Shown here in pieces: positions 1 through 5,558 of a stretch of DNA of 8,818 nt. The stretch spans positions 1 to 8,818 of the forward strand of contig VEPF01000001.1 of assembly GCA_012027055.1 (NCBI GenBank), read 5' to 3'. Source of the DNA: Gemmatimonadota bacterium. GTDB taxonomy: Bacteria > Gemmatimonadota > Gemmatimonadetes > Longimicrobiales > RSA9. The position numbers were made by a program, and so were the translations under genes. The notes below the pieces were generated by a model that saw only the letters and a program-made list of their open reading frames with translations, ran no database searches and was not told the origin of the DNA. The stretch's first letter is position 1. Each line of letters begins with the position of its first letter.

Positions 1-422
1 AGCAGGCGCTGCCGCTGCCCGCCCGAGAGCGTGGTGATCGGGCGCCCGGCGAGGTCGGCGATACCAACGTGGGCGAGCGCGGCCAGAGCCCGATCCCGAT
101 CCCGGCGGCCCGGCCGGCGCGCCAGCCCGATCCGGTCGTACCGTCCCATCAGCACCACGTCTAGTACCTGCAGCGGGAAGCCATAAGCCACGCGGTCGCT
201 CTGCGGCACGTAGCCGAAGCGCAGGCCGGGCGCGCGGGTGATGGTGCCGGCCTGCGGGCGGAGGCTACCGAGCAGGGCGCGGAGCAGGGTGGTCTTGCCC
301 GCGCCGTTGGGACCCACGAGCCCGAGGAAGTCGCCCTCGGGGATGGCGAACGTGAGGCCGCTCAGCACGGTCCGGCGGCCGTACCCGAGGGCCACCCGTT
401 CGAAGCCGACGAGCGCGCTCAT
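1..422 (-). CDS. znuC: Metal ABC transporter ATP-binding protein, ZnuC type (3' end beyond left edge)
   Basis: This is the cytoplasmic ATPase that would power import of a transition metal, probably Zn2+, delivered by the adjacent binding protein. The 140 complete codons visible show the order expected of an ABC nucleotide-binding domain: Walker A GPNGAGKT at residues 37-44, a Q-loop YVPQ with Gln74, and the signature LSGGQ at 132-136 followed by RQR. Walker B, the H-loop and the C-terminus lie outside the window; the family is usually about 250 residues. The start is ATG at 422-420, overlapping the TGA of the binding-protein gene as ATGA (bases 422-419), which implies translational coupling. 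The permease gene (znuB-like) should follow to the left. ABC family membership is certain. Zinc rather than manganese is inferred from the partner's ligand residues. Confidence 0.93.
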   Translation of the reverse strand, partial: MSALVGFERVALGYGRRTVLSGLTFAIPEGDFLGLVGPNGAGKTTLLRALLGSLRPQAGTITRAPGLRFGYVPQSDRVAYGFPLQVLDVVLMGRYDRIGLARRPGRRDRDRALAALAHVGIADLAGRPITTLSGGQRQRL

Positions 423-1327
423 CGGAGGGCGGCCGCGAGCTGCTCAAGGTTGTAGCGCAGCAGCTGGAAGTAGTCCGTGGCCGCCTTGATGCCGCCCACC
501 GAAGGAGGTAGCACCAGCACGGTGGCGCCCGTCCGGGTCGCCACGAAGTCCGCGGTCTTCCGGTCGTAGAACGGTTCCATGATGATGAGCTTCGCGCCGG
601 TACGCTTCATGGTGGCGATGAGCCCGGCGAGATGTGCCGGCGAGGGAGGCACACCGGGCTTGGGCTCCAGGAAGCCCACGATGTCGAGGCCGGTGTAATC
701 GGCCAGGTAGCGCCAGCTGGTGTGCCAGGCGACGACCGGCTGTCCCCGGATCGCGGCGAGCAGCGGGGTCCAGGACCGCTCCTGCTCCGCGAGCCTGGCC
801 TGGAAACGGGCGGCCCCATCCTGGTAGGCCGCCGCGTGCTGCGGATCGAGGGCGCCAAAGGTGCCGGCGAACAGCCGCGCGATGCGCCTGCCGTTCTCGG
901 GGTTCAGCCAGTAATGCGGATTGCCCATGGGGTGGACATCACCCTGGCTGCGGTCGACCGGTCCGCGGGCCGCATCGAGAACCTGCACCACGCTCGAGAC
1001 ATCGAGGTATCCGGGCTGGCCGGGCTGTAGCTTCCGGTTCCTCGCCCCCTGGAGCAGCAGGGGCATCCAGCCGATCTCCAGATCGAGTCCCACGAACGCG
1101 AACACGTCCGCGTCGCGGAGACGCAGGATGAAGCTGGGCTTGGCCTCCACGAAGTGCGGATCCTGGTAGCCTTCGCTGATGTGCACGGCCCTGATCAACG
1201 GTCCGCCGACCGCGGTCGCGATGTCGTATAGGTCCGTGGTGCTGGTCACCACCTGCAGTTGCGCGGACGCGGGGCGCGCCATCAGCACCAGGACCAGGGC
1301 GTGCAAACCGATCAGCAGACGTCGCAT
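419..1327 (-). CDS. znuA: Periplasmic metal-binding protein of an ABC importer (ZnuA / cluster A-I family)
   Basis: This 302-residue protein would capture a transition metal in the periplasm and pass it to the ABC permease. It has a signal peptide (residues 1-22, cleavage likely after ASA, mature start QLQVVTS). The cluster A-I fold is visible in VVTSTTDLYDIA near the mature N-terminus, DPHFVEAKPS (His58), GNPHYWLNP (His138), AWHTSWRYLADYTGL (His202), EPKPGVPPSP (Glu221) and a C-terminal TDYFQLLRYNLEQL (Asp285). His58, His138 and His202 match the three-histidine set of zinc-type ZnuA proteins; manganese-type members usually carry Glu at the third position. The long His/Asp-rich loop of enterobacterial ZnuA is absent, leaving only a short stretch with His132. 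The start has a near-perfect Shine-Dalgarno, GGAGGTGAT at 1342-1334, 6 bases from ATG. The gene lies 31 bases after the outer-membrane barrel gene and overlaps the ATPase gene by 4 bases. Zinc is preferred over manganese but not proven. Confidence 0.92.
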   Translation of the reverse strand: MRRLLIGLHALVLVLMARPASAQLQVVTSTTDLYDIATAVGGPLIRAVHISEGYQDPHFVEAKPSFILRLRDADVFAFVGLDLEIGWMPLLLQGARNRKLQPGQPGYLDVSSVVQVLDAARGPVDRSQGDVHPMGNPHYWLNPENGRRIARLFAGTFGALDPQHAAAYQDGAARFQARLAEQERSWTPLLAAIRGQPVVAWHTSWRYLADYTGLDIVGFLEPKPGVPPSPAHLAGLIATMKRTGAKLIIMEPFYDRKTADFVATRTGATVLVLPPSVGGIKAATDYFQLLRYNLEQLAAALR

Positions 1328-1333
1328 GGGCGG

Positions 1334-1342
1334 ATCACCTCC
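1334..1342 (-). promoter_or_regulatory. Strong Shine-Dalgarno of the metal-binding protein gene
   Basis: On the minus strand this reads GGAGGTGAT, complementary to the 3' end of 16S rRNA over nine bases, and lies 6 bases before the ATG at 1327. It is the best ribosome site in the window. It suggests the abundant periplasmic binding protein is translated more strongly than the barrel gene upstream (GTG start, GGAG only). Confidence 0.85.
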
Positions 1343-1358
1343 AGCAGGAATCGCTGCC

Positions 1359-2609
1359 TCAGAACGGGTGGGGCCGGTGTGGCCCCAGCGCGAAAGTGAC
1401 CTGGGCCAGCACGCGGTTCACGGCGGTTCCCCCGTCCGGCACCCGCCGCTCGAAGCCGGCAACCAGCTTGGAGAATTCGCTGGGGAAGAACTCGTAGTAT
1501 AGGGAGCCGGCGCGAAGCGTCCCGACCGAGCCGGCGGGGGCGAGCAGCTCCGGGTCCTGCAGCCAGTCGACCCGTCCGCCCAGGAACCCCCGCCGGGTGA
1601 GCTGCCAGCGGGCGAACAGGTAGGCGCCCGTGTAGTCCCGCTGCGGCAGCTCTGACTGCGCGTCCGCGAGGTCAGCAGGGAGGTCCAGGCGACGCTCGTT
1701 GAGGACGCGCAGCACCTCGGCCTGGAGCAGGAAGGACCGGTAGAGCCCTTGCTGCAGCGGCCGCCAGCGGAGGGTCAGGTCCATACCCGCCAAGCTGCGC
1801 CGTGCGTTGGTGGCATTGAGCCCGCCGACGCTCCGGTCGAGCCGGACCGCCAGTTTGCCGGTCCCGGCCGAGACGGACAGCTCGATGTTGGTGGCCGCAT
1901 CCAGGTCCCAGTAATTGCGAAGCCGGGCCGCATAGCCGAGCCCGCCCAGGCGGTCGCTGGCCGGCGCGCTCGTCACGAGGTCGGGACCAGGCTCGCCCAG
2001 CTGGTTCACCACGGTGACGATCAGCTCCTGGAAGAAGCCGAACGGCGCGGCGATGCGGCTGGCCTCGATGCCGGTGCCCTTGAGACCCTCCTCGCCCAGG
2101 AAGCGCTGCAGCGCGTACGGGTACTCGAAGGTGTGCAGGTCGTGGCGGTGGGTGGCGTTCTGCTTGCCGAAGGGGAGCAGGTAGCGACCCAGGCGGAGCT
2201 GCAGCGACCAGGGAAGCGACGTCGTGGTGAGAAAGGCCTGCTCGATGGCCGCGCCCTCGGAGTCACTGAAGCCCAGGTACACGACGCCGCGGAAGTACGG
2301 GTCCACGGCTGCCTGCAGGCCGAGCTCGACCTCGCGGACCAGGAGACGATCCCCGTCCTCCTGCGTGCTGCGGTCGGGCGACAGGTCGGCCAGCAGGTCG
2401 CCGACCGCGCTCAGGTCCGGCAGCAGGCGCTGGGCGGTGCCTCCGGCGGGCTGCGCGGCGGTCGCCGCCTCGAGCTCGCGGACGATGGCCAGGGAGTCCG
2501 CGATCTGGCGGGCGCGGCTGCTGTCCGCGGCGGTGCGCGGCACGGGCTGCTGGGCGGCCGCGCCCAGCGCCCAGCCGCACAAGATGCCGGCCACGGCGAG
2601 TACCCTCAC
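1359..2609 (-). CDS. Outer-membrane beta-barrel protein, first gene of the zinc-type uptake operon
   Basis: From a GTG at 2609 this encodes 416 residues: a signal peptide (1-20, ending GAAAQ), a helical, possibly coiled-coil stretch with many Arg, Glu and Ala (about 27-50), a short LPDLS segment (64-68), then a long run of amphipathic strands ending in Phe, as barrel proteins often do. Notable parts are the pore-like segment LGRYLLPFGKQN followed by HRHDLH (about 140-159) and the His-containing end GPHRPHPF. I know similar barrels beside ZnuA genes in other phyla, usually left as hypothetical or called zinc-regulated outer-membrane proteins. I see no TonB box or plug domain, so a porin-like role is more likely than a TonB-dependent receptor. 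The GTG start is chosen because GGAG (2620-2617) sits 7 bases upstream and yields a clean signal peptide. An upstream ATG at 2654 has no ribosome site. Metal passage is inferred from position. Confidence 0.8.
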   Translation of the reverse strand: MRVLAVAGILCGWALGAAAQQPVPRTAADSSRARQIADSLAIVRELEAATAAQPAGGTAQRLLPDLSAVGDLLADLSPDRSTQEDGDRLLVREVELGLQAAVDPYFRGVVYLGFSDSEGAAIEQAFLTTTSLPWSLQLRLGRYLLPFGKQNATHRHDLHTFEYPYALQRFLGEEGLKGTGIEASRIAAPFGFFQELIVTVVNQLGEPGPDLVTSAPASDRLGGLGYAARLRNYWDLDAATNIELSVSAGTGKLAVRLDRSVGGLNATNARRSLAGMDLTLRWRPLQQGLYRSFLLQAEVLRVLNERRLDLPADLADAQSELPQRDYTGAYLFARWQLTRRGFLGGRVDWLQDPELLAPAGSVGTLRAGSLYYEFFPSEFSKLVAGFERRVPDGGTAVNRVLAQVTFALGPHRPHPF

Positions 2610-2649
2610 GGGCGTTCTCCGTGATGAGGATGGGATAGTGCCGGATTCA

Positions 2650-2664
2650 GGCATACAGTACACC
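2650..2664. promoter_or_regulatory. Imperfect palindrome upstream of the metal operon, possible operator
   Basis: The minus strand reads GGTGTAC-T-GTATGCC, a 15-base inverted repeat with five of seven pairs matched, 41 bases before the GTG start of the barrel gene, in the least GC-rich part of this intergenic region. Position and size would suit a Zur/Fur- or DtxR-type repressor. I do not recognise a canonical Zur, Fur or MntR box, and a repeat this imperfect can arise by chance. Confidence 0.22.
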
Positions 2665-2691
2665 ACGGGTCGAGGTGCGGCACCAGAAGCG

Positions 2692-2723
2692 CGGGCCGGG
2701 TCGGTGCGTTGGCGCCCGGCCCG
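2692..2723 (-). terminator. GC-rich hairpin after the small barrel gene
   Basis: A perfect 9-bp stem, CGGGCCGGG pairing with CCCGGCCCG, encloses a 14-base loop and begins 10 bases after the stop codon of the 2734-3219 gene on the minus strand. It has no T-run, so it is not a classic intrinsic terminator. It could still slow polymerase or protect the 3' end of the message, separating this gene from the metal operon downstream. Confidence 0.35.
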
Positions 2724-2733
2724 GCGGGGTGGA

Positions 2734-3219
2734 CTAGCGGTTCCGGCCCAGCATGACACCCCAGGTCAGCACCAACTGGCTCTCGTCCTTGAACTCGACC
2801 CGGGCTTCCGCGAACGACGCCAGTTTGCCGAGCCCGAACTTGAGTCCGCCAAGGGCGTTCAGCCCGAACTGCGTGTCCGAGCGGTCGCCTGCGGAGAAGC
2901 GACCCAGGTTGAGTCCGGCCCCGATGTACGGGTTGAGGGTGGCGGAGCTCACGGGCACCGCGACGTTGCCGTTGAACTCGAAGTAGCGGCACTCCTGACC
3001 GCAGTCCGGGAAGTAGTCGAAGCTGCCGATCAGGTAGGCGCGCGCGAGCGTGCCCTCGGAGGCCAGGCTGGCACCGAGATCGTATTCCAGCCGGCCGCCG
3101 ATGCCGAGGTCGGTGTCGTCGCCCCAGTCGAGCTGGGCGCCGTAACGCTGCCCCTGGGCAGTGCTGGCGGCGAGGGCCAGCCCCACCAAGGCGACCAGGG
3201 CGCTCCGCAAGTTCCGCAT
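2734..3219 (-). CDS. Small outer-membrane beta-barrel protein, function unknown
   Basis: This encodes 161 residues with a signal peptide (1-23, cleavage likely at AQG/QRYG). The mature part is short alternating strands typical of an 8-stranded OmpA/OmpX-like barrel: YGAQLDWG, LGIGGRLEYDLG, a loop, NPYIGAGLNLG, FGLNALGGLKFG, SFAEARVEF and LVLTWGVML. Two cysteines in PDCGQEC (73 and 77) could form a disulfide in an extracellular or periplasmic loop. The protein ends in Arg rather than the usual aromatic residue. I recognise the pattern from small porin-family proteins common in Gemmatimonadota, none with a known function that I can cite. ATG at 3219 has AAGGAG (3233-3228) 8 bases upstream. The neighbouring metal operon is on the same strand, but a 124-base gap with a hairpin argues against a simple shared transcript. 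Confidence 0.8.
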   Translation of the reverse strand: MRNLRSALVALVGLALAASTAQGQRYGAQLDWGDDTDLGIGGRLEYDLGASLASEGTLARAYLIGSFDYFPDCGQECRYFEFNGNVAVPVSSATLNPYIGAGLNLGRFSAGDRSDTQFGLNALGGLKFGLGKLASFAEARVEFKDESQLVLTWGVMLGRNR

Positions 3220-3257
3220 GGCAACTTCTCCTTCAGGTGGTCATGAGCCGGCGGCGC

Positions 3258-3277
3258 CGGGCCGAGGAACCGGCCCG
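3258..3277 (-). terminator. Hairpin after the thiamine-binding protein gene
   Basis: A perfect 7-bp stem, CGGGCCG with CGGCCCG, encloses a 6-base loop (AGGAAC), about 80 bases past the stop codon of the 3358-3636 gene and before the next gene on the same strand. There is no T-run. It is a plausible but unproven terminator. The rest of the 138-base gap (3220-3357) shows nothing else I can name beyond the AAGGAG ribosome site of the next gene. Confidence 0.28.
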
Positions 3278-3357
3278 CGATCGCACGCGTGACGATTCAA
3301 CTTCCGGACCGGTCGCGGCAAGCGGATGCAGGATTGGTGCGCGCCGGGCTCGTCCGC

Positions 3358-3636
3358 TCAGAACAATTTGCCCGCGAGGGTTGGCTCCTTGTCAGTCCGG
3401 GTGCCCAGCTTGATGGCCGTGGCCAGCCGGATGACGCCCTCGGCGTGCAGGGTTTCGTGGACCCGGCGCACGGCCTCCAGGATGTCGGCCAGCTCACCTT
3501 CCACGTTGGTGCCGAACGCGTGCAGCGCCACCTGCAGCCCGGAATCGGCGAGCAACTGGTGCGCGCGCTTCACGTGCGTGCGGACGGAGACGCCCGCGCC
3601 GATGGGGATCACCTGGATCTCGGCGGTCGCTTTCAT
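3358..3636 (-). CDS. MTH1187/YqgV-type thiamine-binding protein (Thiamine_BP family)
   Basis: This is a 92-residue cytoplasmic protein of the Thiamine_BP (former DUF77) family, small ferredoxin-like-fold proteins that bind thiamine or related pyrimidine compounds; members form multimers. Family features are EIQVIPIGAGVSV at residues 6-18, FGTNVEGELADILEAVRRVHE at 41-61, and the C-terminal IKLGTRTDKEPTLAGK at 75-90. Length is typical. No signal peptide or membrane segment is present, so it is not the periplasmic component of a thiamine importer. No thiamine synthesis or transport gene is visible nearby, and 5' space is too short for a TPP riboswitch. The ATG at 3636 lacks a clear Shine-Dalgarno, consistent with a very short leader. 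It is transcribed divergently from the fucosidase gene. Family assignment is firm; the cellular role is not established. Confidence 0.88.
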   Translation of the reverse strand: MKATAEIQVIPIGAGVSVRTHVKRAHQLLADSGLQVALHAFGTNVEGELADILEAVRRVHETLHAEGVIRLATAIKLGTRTDKEPTLAGKLF

Positions 3637-3655
3637 TGCCGTGCCGTGGACTGGA

Positions 3656-3684
3656 GTTATGCTACTGCCGCGAATGCTATCACG
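3656..3684. promoter_or_regulatory. Divergent promoter region with a repeated ATGCTA
   Basis: The 86 bases between the two divergent genes (3637-3722) contain a patch that is relatively AT-rich for this window. On the minus strand GTGATA and CATAAC (3661-3656), 16 bases apart, could be -35 and -10 elements for the thiamine-binding protein gene, giving a leader of only about a dozen bases. ATGCTA occurs twice as a direct repeat 15 bases apart (near 3659 and 3674) and could bind a regulator. I found no convincing -35/-10 pair for the fucosidase direction. Confidence 0.28.
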
Positions 3685-3722
3685 ATGTACTCCGGACCCG
3701 GGACGCGCGAGGGAGCCGAGCC

Positions 3723-5558
3723 ATGAGATGTTGGCCGAGGTGGTGGCCGCTGCTGGCCGTGGTCGCGGCTACGCCGGTGCCGGCCCAGCAGCCGCCCACC
3801 TGGGAGGAGCTGCGGGCACGACCCGTGCCGCAGTGGTTCCAGGATGCCAAGCTGGGGATCTTCATTCACTGGGGCGTCTACTCGGTGCCGGCCTACAGCG
3901 GCCGCGAGCAGTATGCCGAGTGGTTCCTGCGCGGCCTGCAGCTCGGGGACACGCTGCGCACCCGGTTCCTGCGCGCGCGCTATGGCACGCCGTTCCAGTA
4001 CCGAGACTTCGCCCCGCTGTTCCGGGCGGAGCTGTTCGATCCCGCGGAGTGGGCAGACCTGTTCCGGCGGGCAGGCGCCCGGTACGTGGTGCTGACCGCG
4101 AAGCACCACGATGGCTTTGCGCTGTGGCCAAGCCGGTATGCCCCCGGCTGGAACAGCGCGGAGGTCGGTCCGCGCCGCGACGTGGTGGGGGAGCTGAGCG
4201 CGGCAGTGCGCAACGCCGGTTTGCGCATGGGCCTGTACTACTCGCTCCCGGAATGGGACAGCCCCCTGTACCGCTGGGGCACCGACCCGCCGGACCGGGT
4301 CGCCGGCTACGTCGAGCAGCACATGATCCCGCAGTTCCGCGAACTGGTCTCCACCTATCGCCCCGAGCTGCTGTTCACCGACGGGGAATGGGATCATCCC
4401 GCGGAGACGTGGCATGCCCGGGAGCTGATCTCCTGGTACGTGGGCAGGGTCGGACCGGACGCCGTGGTCAACGATCGGTGGGGGGCCGGTAGCGACGTCG
4501 GCTTCCGCACTCCCGAGTACAGCTCCGGCCTTCCGCCGGGCGGACGCCCCTGGGCGGAGGTGCGGGGCCTGGGCCGCTCCTTCGGCCTGAACCGCAACGA
4601 GCGGCTGGAGGCGTACCTGGACCCCGGGTCGCTGATCCGCTTCTTCGCGGCGGCGGTCGCGCGCGGCGGGGGGATGATCCTGAACGTGGGGCCGGGCGCC
4701 GACGGGCAGATCCCGCTGCTGCAGCAGGAGCGGCTGCTGCAACTGGGCGAGTGGTTGCAGCGCAACGGCGAGGCTGTCTACGGCGCGGTGCCGCACACCG
4801 TGACCGGAGAGGAGATGGAGGTCTCCTACGAGCGGGTGGACTCGCGCATCGATTTCGACTGGGTACGCAATTCGCCGGCCCCTGGCGTCCGCGAGGACGG
4901 CTTCACCGGCAGCTGGCGTGGCTACGTCGAGGTGCCTCGCTCCGGGCGCTGGCGCTTCGATGCCGAGGCCGATGACGCAGTGCGCGTGGTGGTCGATGGC
5001 CGCGTGGTCGTGGTGCGGGGAGACTCGGCCGCCCGGGCCGGAATCCACGAGTCGGTGCCGGGCCCCGACCTGCCCCACGACACGGCCGGCATCGAGCTGC
5101 TGACGGGCAGACGCTACCAGCTCTTCGTGGGCTATGCGGAGCAGGACCTGAACGCGAGCGTAAGCGTCTCGTGGATGGGCCCGGACGGCAAACGCGAGGT
5201 AGTGCCCGCCCGGCAATTCTCGCGCACCACGGGCTCGCCGCCGGGCAGCGGCCTGTTCGCGGTCTATCGTTCCCGGCAGTACCGGCTGGTCTACACGCGC
5301 AAGGGCCGGGACCTGTATGCCATCGTGTTCTCCCGACCGGGGCGCGAGCTGGCCCTATCGATCGCGCCGCCGGCGCCCGGAGCGCGCGTCCAGCTGCTGG
5401 GGCTCGGCGCCGCGATCAATCCCCAGCCGGACCTGCCGTGGCGGGCGCAGGACGGCAGGGTGCTCGTGGATCTCTCCCGCGTCCCGCCCGACCTGGTACC
5501 TGGCCAGTGGGCGTGGACCTTCAAGCTGGAGAACTACTTCGGAGGCATGACGCCATGA
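3723..5558 (+). CDS. Secreted GH29 alpha-L-fucosidase with inserted PA14-like domain
   Basis: This 611-residue enzyme would hydrolyse terminal alpha-L-fucose from glycans by the retaining GH29 mechanism. Residues 1-21 form a signal peptide (ending PVPA). The catalytic TIM barrel (about 25-365) shows FQDAKLGIFIHWGVYSVPAY (39-58), YVVLTAKHHDGFALW (121-135), the probable nucleophile Asp220 in LLFTDGEWD, and RSFGLNRNE (285-293). Residues about 378-500 look like a PA14 domain (FTGSWRGYVEVPRSGRWRF, DDAVRVVVDG, YQLFVGYAEQ), a fold often involved in carbohydrate binding. The usual GH29 C-terminal beta-sandwich then follows (YTRKGRDLYAIVF to the end), so PA14 is inserted between the two standard domains. 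The ATG at 3723 has GAGGGAG 7 bases upstream and directly precedes the signal peptide; the open frame before it (from 3636) is not coding. The gene overlaps cutC by 4 bases. Substrate linkage cannot be read from sequence. Confidence 0.93.
   Translation: MRCWPRWWPLLAVVAATPVPAQQPPTWEELRARPVPQWFQDAKLGIFIHWGVYSVPAYSGREQYAEWFLRGLQLGDTLRTRFLRARYGTPFQYRDFAPLFRAELFDPAEWADLFRRAGARYVVLTAKHHDGFALWPSRYAPGWNSAEVGPRRDVVGELSAAVRNAGLRMGLYYSLPEWDSPLYRWGTDPPDRVAGYVEQHMIPQFRELVSTYRPELLFTDGEWDHPAETWHARELISWYVGRVGPDAVVNDRWGAGSDVGFRTPEYSSGLPPGGRPWAEVRGLGRSFGLNRNERLEAYLDPGSLIRFFAAAVARGGGMILNVGPGADGQIPLLQQERLLQLGEWLQRNGEAVYGAVPHTVTGEEMEVSYERVDSRIDFDWVRNSPAPGVREDGFTGSWRGYVEVPRSGRWRFDAEADDAVRVVVDGRVVVVRGDSAARAGIHESVPGPDLPHDTAGIELLTGRRYQLFVGYAEQDLNASVSVSWMGPDGKREVVPARQFSRTTGSPPGSGLFAVYRSRQYRLVYTRKGRDLYAIVFSRPGRELALSIAPPAPGARVQLLGLGAAINPQPDLPWRAQDGRVLVDLSRVPPDLVPGQWAWTFKLENYFGGMTP

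Noticed and set aside
1749..2624. A 291-codon plus-strand open frame across the barrel gene
   Set aside because: Rich in Gly, Gln, Ala and Arg with no domain; the minus strand carries a signal peptide and barrel strands over the same bases.
2224..3246. A 340-codon plus-strand open frame running through two minus-strand genes and their gap
   Set aside because: It has no family motif and spans two well-supported genes with their own ribosome sites; most likely chance in GC-rich DNA.
3220..3357. Possible TPP riboswitch or other RNA near the thiamine-binding gene
   Set aside because: The region is downstream of that gene, and its 5' side has less than 90 bases shared with a divergent gene; no thi-box motif is visible.
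3636..3722. N-terminal extension of the fucosidase from an ATG at 3636
   Set aside because: The extra 29 residues would precede a normal signal peptide, cross the divergent promoter region, and lack a ribosome site; ATG at 3723 has one.
3657..5216. A 519-codon open frame on the minus strand, opposite the fucosidase gene
   Set aside because: Its translation is low in complexity, rich in Arg, His, Gln and Pro, and shows no family motif. The opposite strand encodes a complete GH29 enzyme, so this is a GC-driven shadow.
5171..5554. N-terminal extension of CutC within the fucosidase gene
   Set aside because: The added residues are out-of-frame fucosidase sequence; family alignment and the GGAGG site support ATG at 5555.
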